Below, piece after piece: positions 17,456 to 29,366 of a DNA stretch of 64,000 bases (position 1 is the stretch's first letter; each line of letters begins with the position of its first letter). The stretch spans positions 1,364,001 through 1,428,000 of the forward strand of contig NZ_CP117449.1 of assembly GCF_030687835.1 (NCBI RefSeq). Direction: 5' to 3'. Both the position numbers and the translations under genes were made by a program. Origin of the DNA: Pseudomonas hefeiensis. GTDB lineage: Bacteria; Pseudomonadota; Gammaproteobacteria; Pseudomonadales; Pseudomonadaceae. Under the pieces are notes generated by a model. The model ran no database searches. It had not been told where the DNA came from and was given only the letters and a program-made list of their open reading frames with translations.

Positions 17456-19492
17456 TCAGCGCTCCAGTTGCTTGTGTTCCTGCGGCACCATTGAAGTGCC
17501 AGTCAACGGCAGGCGCAAGGTGAAGCAGGTGCCCTGGCCCGGTGCCGACTGCACTTCCATCTGGCCCTTGTGGTTATTGGTGATGATGAAATACGACACC
17601 GACAGCCCCAGCCCGGTCCCTTGGCCGATTTCCTTGGTGGTGAAGAACGGCTCGAAGGTGCGTTTACGCACGTTTTCGCTCATGCCGATGCCGTTGTCCT
17701 CCACCTGGATCTCTGCCCACGGTGGGTTCAGCCGCGTGCGCAGGATAATCCGGCCGGGTTCGCTGTCGTCCTGGCGTTGGTGGATCGCCTGGGCGGCGTT
17801 TTTCAGCAGATTGAGCAGTACCTGCTCCAGCTCGTTGGCGGTGCCGGGCACCGGGCCCAGGTTCGGGTCGAACTGCCGGATGATCGCCTGGCCCTTGAAG
17901 TCGAAACCGATCGCCAGGTCGAAGTCGTTCCCGGCGATCTCCACCGCCTGGTCGATCAGTGCCGGCAGGTCGCAGGGGGCCATCTGCCGGGTACTGCGCC
18001 GGCTGAAGCTGAGCATGTGGGTGACGATTTTCGCCGCCCGGGCGCCGGCCTGCTGGATGCCATCGAGCAACTGCGGGATTTCCCGGCTTTGCAGGTAAAG
18101 GTTCACCCTTTGCAGTTCGATATTCAGTTGTTCGGCCTGTTCGATGTTCTTCGGCAGTTCTGGCGAAAGACGCCGACGGATGTTTTGCACGTTGTGCAGG
18201 ATGGCACCCAGCGGGTTGTTGATTTCATGGGCCATGCCCGCCGCGAGGCCGCCGACCGAGAGCATCTTCTCCGACTGCACCATCATTTCTTCCAGCGACA
18301 GGCGCTGGGTGATGTCATCGATGCGGATCACCACGCCGCGCCCGGCACCGCCCATCAGTGGATAGAAGGTGAGGGCGTAGTGCCGGGCCTCGTCGTCCTT
18401 GGTCCAGGTGACGCGTTCGATCTTCGCCACCGTATGCTGTTCCACCGTTTGCTTGAGCTGTGGCAGGTAAGGCTTGAGCGGTTCGAAGGCGAGGAAGATC
18501 GGCTGGTTCAGCGCCTCGTCCAGGCGCGTGCCCGAAAGGGCGCTGGCTTCCTGGTTCCATTGGGTGACATACAGCTGTTCGTCGAGGGCGATCAGGGCCG
18601 AGGGCATGGAGTCGATAATACTGTTGAGGTAGTTCTGAAAGCCGGTGAGCTTTTTCTCGATCTTGCTGCGCACCTGGACTTCCAGTTCCAGCTTGCGATT
18701 GGTGTGACGGGTTTCTTCGGCCAGGCCCTGGGCCTGGTCGTAGGCGGCCTGGGAATCGTCCCGCGCGCGTTTGAGTTGCTGCTCCCGGGCTTCGATCCGC
18801 GAGAGCATGGTGTTGAACGCCTCGGCCAGGCTGCCGATTTCGTCGTGGTTGCCGCGGGCGGCGCGCAGGGAATAGTTCTCCTCGCGGGTGACCTGGCGCG
18901 ACAGCTCTTCGAGCTGATGAATCGGTCGAGTAATCAGGCGCTTGATCTGCTGGGCAATGACCAGCCACAGCAACACGCTGAAAATCAGGATGCCGAGGCT
19001 GGCGGTCAGGGTGCCGGTGTAGAACGCCGTCGGCAGTTCGCTGCTGGCCACCAGTAACAGATGACCCGGCGCCGTCCCCGGACGGGGCAGGGTGATGACC
19101 TGATTGCTGCGAAACTCACTGGCTTGCCACGCCTGCATATGGCGGTAATGGTCCGGCAGCTTGAGCTTTTCGCCCTGGTGCAGTTGCGCCAGGCGTGCAC
19201 CCTCGCCGTCATACAACGCAGCGGCCCGCAGCGGTGCATAGCTGTTGAGCTCATCCAGCAGGCGCTGGGCAGTTTGGGGTGATTGCAGGGCGTCGGCGAT
19301 CAGGCTCGGGTTGGCCACCAGCCGACCGATGGTCTGCAGGGCCTGGGGCGCCATGCTTTCCTGGGAGATGTAATAGGCGGCGCTGATAAAGGTCAGGTTG
19401 GCCACCAGCAGTACGGTGGTCAACAACACCAGCAGGGCGGCCAGCAGTTTCTGGCCGACCGGGAGGTTTTCAAGGCGCTGGCGCAATGGCAT
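17456..19492 (-). CDS. Membrane sensor histidine kinase (HAMP-PAS-HisKA-HATPase)
   Basis: This 678-residue kinase has TM1 (about 16-40), a periplasmic sensor (about 41-158), TM2 (about 160-183), HAMP (about 185-238), a coiled coil, a PAS domain (about 285-400) and HisKA with the phospho-acceptor H422 in MAHEINNPLG. Its catalytic domain has NLLKNAAQAI, DNGIGM and TGLGLSVSYF. No response regulator is adjacent, so the partner is unknown. In P. aeruginosa the kinase next to panE (PA4398) has been tied to swarming and biofilm formation; orthology here is inferred from order only. It is co-transcribed with the downstream adenosyltransferase. Confidence 0.92.
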   Translation of the reverse strand: MPLRQRLENLPVGQKLLAALLVLLTTVLLVANLTFISAAYYISQESMAPQALQTIGRLVANPSLIADALQSPQTAQRLLDELNSYAPLRAAALYDGEGARLAQLHQGEKLKLPDHYRHMQAWQASEFRSNQVITLPRPGTAPGHLLLVASSELPTAFYTGTLTASLGILIFSVLLWLVIAQQIKRLITRPIHQLEELSRQVTREENYSLRAARGNHDEIGSLAEAFNTMLSRIEAREQQLKRARDDSQAAYDQAQGLAEETRHTNRKLELEVQVRSKIEKKLTGFQNYLNSIIDSMPSALIALDEQLYVTQWNQEASALSGTRLDEALNQPIFLAFEPLKPYLPQLKQTVEQHTVAKIERVTWTKDDEARHYALTFYPLMGGAGRGVVIRIDDITQRLSLEEMMVQSEKMLSVGGLAAGMAHEINNPLGAILHNVQNIRRRLSPELPKNIEQAEQLNIELQRVNLYLQSREIPQLLDGIQQAGARAAKIVTHMLSFSRRSTRQMAPCDLPALIDQAVEIAGNDFDLAIGFDFKGQAIIRQFDPNLGPVPGTANELEQVLLNLLKNAAQAIHQRQDDSEPGRIILRTRLNPPWAEIQVEDNGIGMSENVRKRTFEPFFTTKEIGQGTGLGLSVSYFIITNNHKGQMEVQSAPGQGTCFTLRLPLTGTSMVPQEHKQLER

Positions 19493-19538
19493 CGGACTCT
19501 TCGTTTAAAAGGAACACGAGGGCCAGCGTAGCCGCTGC

Positions 19539-20519
<981 letters not shown>

Positions 20520-20552
20520 TTATAATGAGCCCGATTTTAACCACAAGCCAAG

Positions 20553-20586
20553 CACGCGCCTTTGTTACGGGCGCGTCTTTTTTATT
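20553..20586 (+). promoter_or_regulatory. Terminator-like hairpin in the yajQ leader
   Basis: A stem ACGCGCC/GGGCGCGT (20554-20560 with 20570-20576) is followed by CTTTTTTATT and then immediately by the yajQ ribosome site TTGGAG. A TATAAT box lies at 20521-20526. With no plus-strand gene upstream, this is either a leader attenuator or the end of a very short transcript. Confidence 0.55.
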
Positions 20587-20598
20587 GGAGAACACTAC

Positions 20599-21084
20599 AT
20601 GCCGTCATTCGACGTGGTATCCGAACTGGACAAACACGAAGTCACCAACGCCGTTGAAAACGCCGTCAAGGAACTCGACCGTCGTTATGACCTCAAGGGC
20701 AAGGGCAGTTTCGAGTTCAAGGAGAAGGACCTGACCGTCAACCTGACCGCTGAGGCCGACTTCCAGCTTGAGGCAATGATCGAGATCCTCAAGCTGGCCC
20801 TGGTCAAGCGCAAGATCGACGTGCAGTGCCTGGAGGTCAAGGACGCCTATGCCTCGGGCAAGCTGATGAAGCAGGAAGCCGTGCTCAAGGAAGGCATCGA
20901 TAAGGAACTGGCGAAGAAAATCGTTGCTCATATCAAGGACGCCAAACTCAAGGTGCAAGCCGCCATCCAGGGCGAGCAAGTGCGTGTCACCGGCAAAAAG
21001 CGTGATGACTTGCAGGAAGCCATCGCGGCACTGCGGGGCAAGGAATTCGGCATGCCTTTGCAGTTCAATAACTTCCGTGACTGA
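20599..21084 (+). CDS. yajQ: YajQ-family cyclic-di-GMP-binding / nucleotide-binding protein
   Basis: This 161-residue protein starts [20 protein letters not shown] and has the two ferredoxin-like halves of the UPF0234/YajQ family. In Xanthomonas and P. aeruginosa, YajQ proteins bind cyclic di-GMP and interact with a transcription factor; YajQ has also been tied to phage gene activation. The segment [20 protein letters not shown] and the C-terminal [16 protein letters not shown] are family signatures. ATG at 20599 has TTGGAG six bases upstream. It is preceded by a terminator-like hairpin and followed by the mechanosensitive channel gene. Confidence 0.95.
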   Translation: MPSFDVVSELDKHEVTNAVENAVKELDRRYDLKGKGSFEFKEKDLTVNLTAEADFQLEAMIEILKLALVKRKIDVQCLEVKDAYASGKLMKQEAVLKEGIDKELAKKIVAHIKDAKLKVQAAIQGEQVRVTGKKRDDLQEAIAALRGKEFGMPLQFNNFRD

Positions 21085-21181
21085 CAGCCGGTTGCACAGA
21101 GGCATTGTGGCGAGAGGCAAACGCTCTTTTCACAATGCTTCGCCCGGTCTTTCGTGGTTACGGCAATAGAAGGAGAGGTAG

Positions 21182-22024
21182 ATGGACCTGAACGCTGAAG
21201 TGGACAACTTGATCAAGGCGTCCGAGGCCTGGATCCCCATGATCATGGAGTACGGCAGCCGCGTGCTGCTGGCGGTGATTACGCTGGCCATTGGCTGGTG
21301 GCTGATCAACAAGGTAACCCGCAAACTCGGCGGACTGCTGGCACTGCGCAATGCCGACCTGGCGCTGCAAGGGTTTATCAGTAACCTGGCGAACATCATC
21401 CTCAAGATCCTGCTGATCGTCAGCGTGGCGTCGATGATCGGCATTGAGACCACCTCGTTCATCGCGGCTATCGGTGCGGCGGGCCTGGCGATCGGCTTGG
21501 CATTGCAGGGCAGCCTGGCGAACTTCGCCGGTGGTGTGCTGATTCTGTTGTTCCGCCCGTTCCGCATCGGTGACTGGATCGAAGCCCAGGGCGTGGCCGG
21601 TACGGTCGACAGCATCCAGATCTTCCATACCGTGATTCGTACCGGTGACAACAAAACCGTCATCGTGCCCAACGGCAACCTGTCGAACGGCATCATCATC
21701 AACACCAATCGCCAGCCGACCCGCAAAGTGGTGTTCGATGTCGGCGTGGATTACCAAGCGGACCTGCAAAAGGCTCGTGAAGTGTTGTTGGAACTGGCCA
21801 AGGACGAGCGTGTACTGGCCGATCCGGCGCCGGAAGCGGTGATTTCCACCTTGGGCGACAGTTCGATCACGGTGTCATTGCGGGCATGGGTCAAGACGGC
21901 GGATTACTGGAGCGTGATGTTCATGTTCAATGAACAGGCCCGGGATCGGTTGAAGGACGCGGGAATTGATATTCCGTTTCCACAGCGGGTTATTCGTATG
22001 GTCCACGAAGGGGCAGCGCAGTAA
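21182..22024 (+). CDS. Small-conductance mechanosensitive channel, MscS type
   Basis: This 280-residue inner-membrane protein has the minimal MscS architecture. Three N-terminal hydrophobic segments fall at about residues 18-40, 62-85 and 92-120. TM3 contains the Gly/Ala-rich pore helix AAIGAAGLAIGLALQGSLAN. A cytoplasmic beta domain follows (FRIGDWIEAQGVAGTVDSIQ and TVIVPNGNLSNGIIIN), then the alpha/beta cage. It protects against hypo-osmotic shock. The ribosome site is GAAGGAGAGG. Its terminator is shared with convergent oprD. Confidence 0.95.
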   Translation: MDLNAEVDNLIKASEAWIPMIMEYGSRVLLAVITLAIGWWLINKVTRKLGGLLALRNADLALQGFISNLANIILKILLIVSVASMIGIETTSFIAAIGAAGLAIGLALQGSLANFAGGVLILLFRPFRIGDWIEAQGVAGTVDSIQIFHTVIRTGDNKTVIVPNGNLSNGIIINTNRQPTRKVVFDVGVDYQADLQKAREVLLELAKDERVLADPAPEAVISTLGDSSITVSLRAWVKTADYWSVMFMFNEQARDRLKDAGIDIPFPQRVIRMVHEGAAQ

Positions 22025-22100
22025 CGCTTCGGCTCATGAGGCTAATGTTAGTTAGCTTGCTAATTACGAAGTTGCTTTTAAGCTGACATATGATGGGCAC

Positions 22101-22140
22101 AAAAAAACCGCTCACCTGAATCAGGTGAGCGGTTTTTTAT
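22101..22140. terminator. Bidirectional terminator between mscS and oprD
   Basis: A perfect 15-bp inverted repeat AAACCGCTCACCTGA/TCAGGTGAGCGGTTT is flanked by A and T runs on both sides, so it can end transcription of both convergent genes. Confidence 0.95.
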
Positions 22141-22174
22141 TTGTTGCCGGTGTAACTATCGAATGACCGCTGAA

Positions 22175-23434
22175 TTACAAGATGCTCAGAGGGTATTCGA
22201 CGATGAAGCGGAAGTCGTTGTTGTCGGCACCATTGATAGCGTTGTAAGAGCTATTTGTGCGGTAGAACGCGCTACGAATGCGGAAAGACAGGTCTTTGGC
22301 TGGACCGCTCTGCATGACGTATTTGGTCTCGAAGTCCAACTCGTGCTCTTTGCCTTCTTCGCCGCCAGTCTCAATGTTGTCACCGGTGATGTAACGAGTC
22401 ATGAAGCTCAGGCCTGGAACGCCGTAGGTCTTCATGTTCAAGTCGTAGCGAGCCTGCCACGAACGCTCGTCTGCGCCGTTGAAGTCGGAGTACTGGACGG
22501 AGTTGGAGAGGAAAATAGTACCGTTGCCGTCGGCGCCGTAAACGTAGCCGGTATCGCCGGTGGAGCGCTGGTGAGCCAGGGTGAACTTGTGGGCACCGAT
22601 GGAATAGGCAGCTGCAAGGGACCAGATACGGTTGTCAACGTCACCGCTGAGTTTCTGGCCTTGATCCTTGCTGTCATAGCCGTTGAAATCGAAGTTCAGG
22701 GACTGATCTTCGCTGATCGGCAGGGTGTAGTTCAGGTTGATGTATTTCTTTTTGTAGTGGTCTTCAACGTCGGAAGCGGCAACGCCAGCTACAAAATTCT
22801 CGGTGAATTGATAGGTTGCACCAGCGATATCAGCGGATTTCAGACCGGTGCCATTGATGCTGTCGTGACCCATGTGGTTCTGTCCGCTGATCGCGGTAAA
22901 CCGGCCAGCGCTCAGCTCCAGGCCTTCAATTTCTTTGCTGGTGATCATGGTGCCGGTGGCGATTTCCGGCAGCAGACGGCTGTCGTCGGTGGCGAGAACC
23001 GGGCTGCCAACGTATTGGCTGCCGTATTTCAGAACGGTGTCAGAGACACGGAACTTGACCGCTCCACCACCAATGGATTGGGTGTCTTCTGGTCGGCCAT
23101 CGCTATCGTTACCGAAGATGCCATTACCGGTGCGGCCACGACCGCTGTCCAGTTTGACCATGCCGTTGACCAAGGCGTCTACACCGAAACCAACGGTACC
23201 TTGGGTGAAGCCCGACTCGTATGTGGCGCGCGCAGCAAGGCCGGTTTCTTCACGATAGCTCTGGCCACCCGGGTTATTCTTGAAATCACGATTCATGTAC
23301 AGCATACGGGTCAGAACGTTCAGGCTCTGATCTTCAAAAAAGCCCTTGGATTCTTCCTGGGAAGAGGCCATTGCGAACTGCGAGGTACTGGCCGATACAG
23401 CCAGTGCGATCATGCTCCACTTCATCACGCGCAT
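22175..23434 (-). CDS. OprD-family outer-membrane porin
   Basis: This 419-residue precursor has an N-terminal signal peptide (about residues 1-24, ending FAMASS). The body is typical of OprD/OccD barrels: FFEDQSLNVLTRMLYMNRDF near the N terminus, a repeated alternation of aromatic and polar residues, and a C-terminal NDFRFIVEYPLSIL strand. Such porins take up small charged nutrients, basic amino acids in P. aeruginosa OprD. Position upstream of the slyX-csp-dps-aspS block matches oprD (PA0958), so it may be the direct counterpart, but substrate specificity cannot be read from sequence. The ribosome site is AAAGGAGC. Confidence 0.92.
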   Translation of the reverse strand: MRVMKWSMIALAVSASTSQFAMASSQEESKGFFEDQSLNVLTRMLYMNRDFKNNPGGQSYREETGLAARATYESGFTQGTVGFGVDALVNGMVKLDSGRGRTGNGIFGNDSDGRPEDTQSIGGGAVKFRVSDTVLKYGSQYVGSPVLATDDSRLLPEIATGTMITSKEIEGLELSAGRFTAISGQNHMGHDSINGTGLKSADIAGATYQFTENFVAGVAASDVEDHYKKKYINLNYTLPISEDQSLNFDFNGYDSKDQGQKLSGDVDNRIWSLAAAYSIGAHKFTLAHQRSTGDTGYVYGADGNGTIFLSNSVQYSDFNGADERSWQARYDLNMKTYGVPGLSFMTRYITGDNIETGGEEGKEHELDFETKYVMQSGPAKDLSFRIRSAFYRTNSSYNAINGADNNDFRFIVEYPLSIL

Positions 23435-24291
23435 CGTGATTTGCTCCTTTGGTTTTTAGATAGAGTCTTGCCGTCCCACCTGTTTTTTTATCTGGGCGGC
23501 TCTTTCTTTTTGTGTCGGCGCGAACTTATATCACGACGACATTCATTGGCGATACTTGCCCATCCAATCTTTCAGCTTCTTTACGACCCTGTCGCCTATG
23601 GCTCGATCCATGTCGTATTTCGGCTGTTCCGGCGCAATCGGACTTACAACTCGAAGTTGCTTCTTTTTTCCGGCGACGGTGCAAAGAGTCCTTTATTACT
23701 GCGCTTGAAGCTCCTTGAGGGCAGCCTTGCCACTTTATTCTCAAGCCTGCAGGTTCGCGCTTGCAGCGGTGCCCTGTAGACGATGGTGGGGATGAATGCA
23801 ACAAGCATGCTCAAACCCGGTTTCTGTTCACGTTTTTTTCACATTCTTCCTGCTGGCGCGGTGAAACCTCATGAAACCGGGCTCCAAAGGCCTTGTTTTA
23901 ATTAGGGTTGACTGCTGTGCCGCTCTCGTGTTTACAGCCGCTAAACGCCTCGCGACAACTAAAAACGTTACCGGTTCACCCTGCCGGGTGGGTAGATCAC
24001 GGATGCTTCGTGCACTGAGCGTAGACGCGTTGTGCTGTTTTGGTGCAAAAAATCTTTACCTTGTACGAAAATTTTACAGGCTCGGTGCGGGAGGCAGTGT
24101 GCGCAACGCCCGTCTCAGGCCTGTGTGTTACTGGCTGCGCTGAGTTGGTGCGTGCGCTCTAAAAAAAGCATCGGACAGGGTCATGACTGTACGCAGTGAA
24201 CCCTTCGGCGTTCGAGGGTATGCTGCGCTTCTGTATCCAACGCAGGCCTGCTGCGTCGGGTAAAAACGATAACCAGCGAGGAGTGTGCGCG
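23435..24291. other. Long intergenic region between oprD and the HIT gene
   Basis: This 857-bp region separates divergent oprD and HIT genes. A 90-codon plus-strand frame (23871-24143) exists but is Cys/Arg-rich, has no good ribosome site and resembles no family I know. I find no REP, tRNA or strong terminator. It may hold a small RNA or long leader, but nothing is supported. Confidence 0.4.
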
Positions 24292-24717
24292 GTGTTTGCT
24301 TTAGATCCACAACTGCAACAAGACACGTTGGTCATGGGTGATTTCCCGCTGTGCCGGTTGCTCTTGTCCAACGACTCCAATTACCCGTGGTTCATCCTCG
24401 TGCCGCGACGGGAAAGTATCAGCGAATTGTTTCAATTGGATGACGCTGACCAGCGGCAGCTATGGAAAGAAACCACGGTCCTGGCCGAAACCCTCAAGGA
24501 CTCGTTCAACGCTGACAAACTGAACGTTGCAACCTTGGGTAACGTCGTCAGCCAGTTGCACATGCACGTCATCGTGCGCAAACGTGATGACGCGGCCTGG
24601 CCAGCGCCGGTCTGGGGCAAGCACCCGGCCAGGCCTTATACTACTGAACAGGTGACGGTCATTCGCGACAGACTGCGAGCGGCCCTGACCGATGATTTCA
24701 AGTTTCTGGAGGACTGA
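24292..24717 (+). CDS. HIT-domain hydrolase
   Basis: This 141-residue histidine-triad protein starts at GTG 24292 ([20 protein letters not shown]). GAGGAG lies eight bases upstream, which decides the start against an ATG at 24196. The catalytic triad motif is QLHMHVIVR near residues 88-96. HIT proteins hydrolyse nucleotide phosphoramidates or dinucleoside polyphosphates; the substrate here is unknown. It is followed 4 bp later by slyX, so the two form an operon. Confidence 0.9.
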   Translation: MFALDPQLQQDTLVMGDFPLCRLLLSNDSNYPWFILVPRRESISELFQLDDADQRQLWKETTVLAETLKDSFNADKLNVATLGNVVSQLHMHVIVRKRDDAAWPAPVWGKHPARPYTTEQVTVIRDRLRAALTDDFKFLED

Positions 24718-24721
24718 GACC

Positions 24722-24928
24722 ATGAACCTTGAAGAGCGTGTAACGGATCTGGAAAGCCGCCTGGCGTTTCAGGATGACACTATCCAGGCATTAAATGACG
24801 TGCTGGTGGGGCAGCAGCGAGTGGTCGAGCGTCTGCAGCTGCAAATGGCCGCTTTGCTCAAGCGCCAGGAAGAGATGGCCGGGCAATTCGAAACCTTCGA
24901 AGAAGAAGCGCCTCCGCCTCACTACTGA
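24722..24928 (+). CDS. slyX: SlyX family protein
   Basis: This 68-residue acidic coiled-coil protein starts [20 protein letters not shown] and ends with the EEEAPPPHY tail typical of SlyX. The function is unknown; in enterobacteria the gene lies near slyD. Here it follows the HIT gene by 4 bp and has a terminator directly after it. The SlyX-cold-shock-Dps order matches PA0960-PA0962. Confidence 0.92.
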   Translation: MNLEERVTDLESRLAFQDDTIQALNDVLVGQQRVVERLQLQMAALLKRQEEMAGQFETFEEEAPPPHY

Positions 24929-24950
24929 CCGACCGGAACGACAGACGATA

Positions 24951-24989
24951 AAAAACCGCGAGCAGCCCGGCTGCATCGCGGTTTTTTTA
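24951..24989. terminator. Bidirectional terminator, slyX / cold-shock gene
   Basis: AAAAACCGCG pairs with CGCGGTTTTT around an inner GCAGCC/GGCTGC helix, with A and T runs on both sides. It serves both convergent genes. Confidence 0.9.
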
Positions 24990-24998
24990 CGCTTGGGA

Positions 24999-25604
24999 TC
25001 AGCGGCGCGGTAGCGCGGCGATCACATCTTCGGCCTGCAGGCCCTTGTCGCGGTTCATTACGGAGAACTCCACGCGCTGGCCTTCGACCAGAACGCGGTG
25101 GCCTTCGCCACGAATGGCTCGGAAATGCACAAAAATGTCATCGCCGGAGTCGCGGGAGATGAAACCGAACCCCTTGGACGTGTTGAACCACTTCACGGTG
25201 CCGGTATCGCGGTTGGACATGTCGTAGTTCTGCGGTGCGGCGGCCGGTGACGACTTCTTGTAGAAGCTGACAGCCAGGTGCAGTGCCACGGCGAGCAGTG
25301 CTGCGGTCAGGCTGAACAGCACGGCCGGTTGACCGGCGATTTGCGGCATGGGCGCCAGCAGGGTCAGGGTTTGCAGGGCAACGGCCAGCACCAGCAAGAC
25401 GCTGACCAGGTTTTGCAGTTGATGACGTGGGCCTTTGTTCCAGTAGGGGATAACAGGTGCAAGGGTGAGGTTGAGCAGGCCGAAAAAGGCCAGGTAAAGC
25501 GCATCGGGATGTTGCAGGTAAGGCGTGGCTTCGGAACCCAGGCTAGGGATGAAGGACAGCAGCAGGGCAGCTGCGCCCATTAGCAAGTGGACGATTTTCA
25601 ACAT
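24999..25604 (-). CDS. Membrane protein with C-terminal cold-shock domain
   Basis: This 201-residue protein is unusual in joining membrane helices to an RNA-binding domain. The first ~110 residues contain four hydrophobic segments (starting [20 protein letters not shown]). Residues about 133-201 are a full cold-shock domain with the RNP1-like KGFGFISRD and RNP2-like DIFVHFRAI motifs, starting [11 protein letters not shown]. aeruginosa has a syntenic cold-shock-type gene (PA0961). Inference: it tethers RNA or nascent transcripts near the membrane. ATG at 25604 is preferred over a frame extending to 25691, which adds non-hydrophobic, unconserved residues. Confidence 0.88.
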   Translation of the reverse strand: MLKIVHLLMGAAALLLSFIPSLGSEATPYLQHPDALYLAFFGLLNLTLAPVIPYWNKGPRHQLQNLVSVLLVLAVALQTLTLLAPMPQIAGQPAVLFSLTAALLAVALHLAVSFYKKSSPAAAPQNYDMSNRDTGTVKWFNTSKGFGFISRDSGDDIFVHFRAIRGEGHRVLVEGQRVEFSVMNRDKGLQAEDVIAALPRR

Positions 25605-25993
25605 TTTGATTGACTCACGGTTAAGACGGATCACAAGGAAGAGCTGGTCGGGGCGGTTCGCTTCGGAACAATAGAGAGGCGTTGGACACATTCCCGAATC
25701 AGCCTATGCGCCATGCCCGGAAAAATAGGCGTAGCGACACACTGCCTATTTAACAGCAAAGCCCCGGCCTTCTCAAATCCGTACCGCGCTGTTCGTCGGC
25801 GCAAGGGCGCCAGGCAACAGGCAAAGACGTTGAATCTTCCCGCCTCATCGGAACCGTCCGGTGTTGCGGCTTGTCGGTTCAGGAGGGCTGGCGATTTGTC
25901 GCAGGCTGCCGGCGGCAACACCCGCTAGAGTGCAAGAGTCGCTAAAGTGCAAGAGCCGCTGTCGAATTCATTACCGCAAGGAGATCAACCACC
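25605..25993. other. Intergenic region between cold-shock gene and dps
   Basis: This 389-bp divergent gap should hold promoters for both genes. No gene, REP or convincing operator is seen. It includes a GC-rich stretch at 25860-25920. Confidence 0.4.
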
Positions 25994-26467
25994 ATGGCAA
26001 TTGATATCGGGATCAGTGAAGAAGATCGCAAGTCCATCGTCGACGGGCTTTCACGCCTGCTGTCGGACACCTATGTCTTGTACCTCAAGACCCATAATTT
26101 TCACTGGAACGTCACAGGACCGATGTTTCGCACCCTGCACCTGATGTTCGAGGAGCAATACAACGAACTGGCGCTGGCGGTGGACCTGATTGCCGAACGC
26201 ATTCGTGCCCTCGGCTTTCCCGCGCCGGGTGCCTATTCCGTGTATGCGCGTTTGTCTTCTATCAAGGAAGAGGAGGGTGTGCCTGGCGCCGAAGACATGA
26301 TCCGCCAGTTGGTCGAGGGTCAGGAAGCCGTGACGCGTACGGCCCGCAGCATCCTTCCTTTGTCGGACAAGGTCAGTGACGAACCGACCACTGATCTACT
26401 GACCCAGCGCATGCAGGTCCATGAAAAAACCGCCTGGATGTTGCGCTCGCTGCTGGAAGACCGGTAA
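25994..26467 (+). CDS. dps: Dps-family DNA-binding ferritin
   Basis: This 157-residue Dps-type mini-ferritin forms dodecamers that oxidise and store iron and protect DNA under starvation or oxidative stress. The inter-subunit ferroxidase ligands lie in [20 protein letters not shown] and the following EEQYNEL (two His, then Asp/Glu). The four-helix bundle ends [18 protein letters not shown]. The ribosome site AAGGAG is 10 bases upstream. It is syntenic with PA0962. The N terminus is short and not strongly basic, so DNA binding may differ from E. coli Dps. Confidence 0.93.
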   Translation: MAIDIGISEEDRKSIVDGLSRLLSDTYVLYLKTHNFHWNVTGPMFRTLHLMFEEQYNELALAVDLIAERIRALGFPAPGAYSVYARLSSIKEEEGVPGAEDMIRQLVEGQEAVTRTARSILPLSDKVSDEPTTDLLTQRMQVHEKTAWMLRSLLEDR

Positions 26468-26673
26468 GCGCCAGGCCTGGCGATGACGGGGCGGTTGGCG
26501 TTGTCGCCGGCACTTTGTGTAGGACGTTGTAATTCGTCGCCTGCCTGCTGCTGGCTTGTCCTACGCCGATGGTCATAAAGTCATCTGGAACTGGCGATGC
26601 CGTTGAGCTTCCATAGAGCCACAGATTGGTTGTTCCAACTGAGAGGCTCGTATGGCAAAGGAGTGTCAACGGT

Positions 26674-27051
26674 ATGATTCAAGGAAAAGAACCCGGGGAG
26701 GGTGTGCATGGGCACTTTCACCCTATTACCATCGACCCGTTCGTCCGAGGGTTCGATATGCAATTGGCCCGCCCTCTGGCCCGATCGATCCGCCTGAACG
26801 GGTTCGCCACCTGTCTTCGGCTTGAGCAGGTCTATTGGGATATTCTCGGTGACATGGCCCAGCTCAACAGCTGTTCCGTCAGTACTCTGCTGTCCCATGT
26901 TGACCGGGAAGTGCATCTGCGCCATGGCGGGGTGCGCAACTTCAGCGGTTTCGTGCGCGTGGTTTGTGTGGTGCACAGTTTGAAGGAGGCAGGGGCAGAG
27001 GCCGTGGGGCGTCATTGGCGTGATGAATGCGTGGCGCCTGTCAGTGGCTGA
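26674..27051 (+). CDS. Ribbon-helix-helix domain protein (RHH_4 type)
   Basis: This 125-residue protein has a C-terminal half of the RHH_4 type: ARSIRLNGFATCLRLEQVYW, then a helix pair (SVSTLLSHVDREVHLRHGGV) and NFSGFVRVVCVVHSL. In this family the strand and two helices form an arylsulfotransferase-repressor-like fold expected to bind DNA. ATG at 26674 has AAGGAG 10 bases upstream; an internal ATG at 26758 would give a shorter core-only protein. The gene is monocistronic, between dps and the zinc-ribbon gene. Its target is unknown. Confidence 0.78.
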   Translation: MIQGKEPGEGVHGHFHPITIDPFVRGFDMQLARPLARSIRLNGFATCLRLEQVYWDILGDMAQLNSCSVSTLLSHVDREVHLRHGGVRNFSGFVRVVCVVHSLKEAGAEAVGRHWRDECVAPVSG

Positions 27052-27174
27052 ACCCGGCCGGTAGCGGCCTGTGCCGTCTTACGGCTGCACAGGCCGCATT
27101 TAATGGATATAATCCCGCTCTTTGCCGCAAAGCCCAGCCTTTGCGCGAGTAACCTGATCGCCGAGACAACCCCC

Positions 27175-27396
27175 ATGCCGATGTACGACTATCAATGTGC
27201 TTCCTGTGGTCATCAGATGGAAGCCATTCAAAAGATCAGCGCGGCACCGCTGGTCGATTGCCCTGCCTGCCAGGCGCCAGAACTGAAAAAGATGCTGTCC
27301 ATGCCAGGTTTCCGCCTCGGCGGCACCGGCTGGTATGAAACCGACTTCAAGACCGGCGCCAAGAAGAACCTGGCCGGTGGCGACAAAGCTGACTGA
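27175..27396 (+). CDS. FmdB-type zinc-ribbon protein
   Basis: This 73-residue protein starts MPMYDYQCASCGHQMEAIQK. Two CxxC pairs (CASC, CPAC) form a single zinc ribbon. The C-terminal tail is polar, with KKNLAGGDKAD. FmdB-type proteins are suspected regulators or assembly factors with no proven role. It sits 75 bp upstream of aspS, a conserved neighbour in Pseudomonas, and is probably co-transcribed with it. Confidence 0.92.
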   Translation: MPMYDYQCASCGHQMEAIQKISAAPLVDCPACQAPELKKMLSMPGFRLGGTGWYETDFKTGAKKNLAGGDKAD

Positions 27397-27471
27397 GTTG
27401 AACACGCGCGAGTTCTTGCACGGGCAGGGCCTCCAACCGAATTTCGAATTACGAGAAGTGAAACCACTACC

Positions 27472-29247
<1,776 letters not shown>

Positions 29248-29257
29248 GGCCGACACC

Positions 29258-29286
29258 TGAAGGCGCATCTTCGGATGCGCCTTTTC
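29258..29286 (+). terminator. Intrinsic terminator downstream of aspS
   Basis: A perfect 10-bp stem AAGGCGCATC/GATGCGCCTT with a stable TTCG tetraloop (29260-29283) is followed by TTCATT. Confidence 0.85.
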
Positions 29287-29366
29287 ATTGGGGTCGATAT
29301 TTTTGGTTGCCGGCTACTGTGCGAGCGCAGGGCGGGCAATGTTGCAAAGAGAAACCGGAGCGAGTT

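Noticed and set aside
22163..23779. 538-residue plus-strand open frame opposite oprD
   Set aside because: The minus strand encodes a complete porin with signal peptide; the antisense frame is a shadow.
23871..24143. 90-residue plus-strand frame in the oprD-HIT gap
   Set aside because: No ribosome site, composition rich in Cys and Arg, and no resemblance to a known family.
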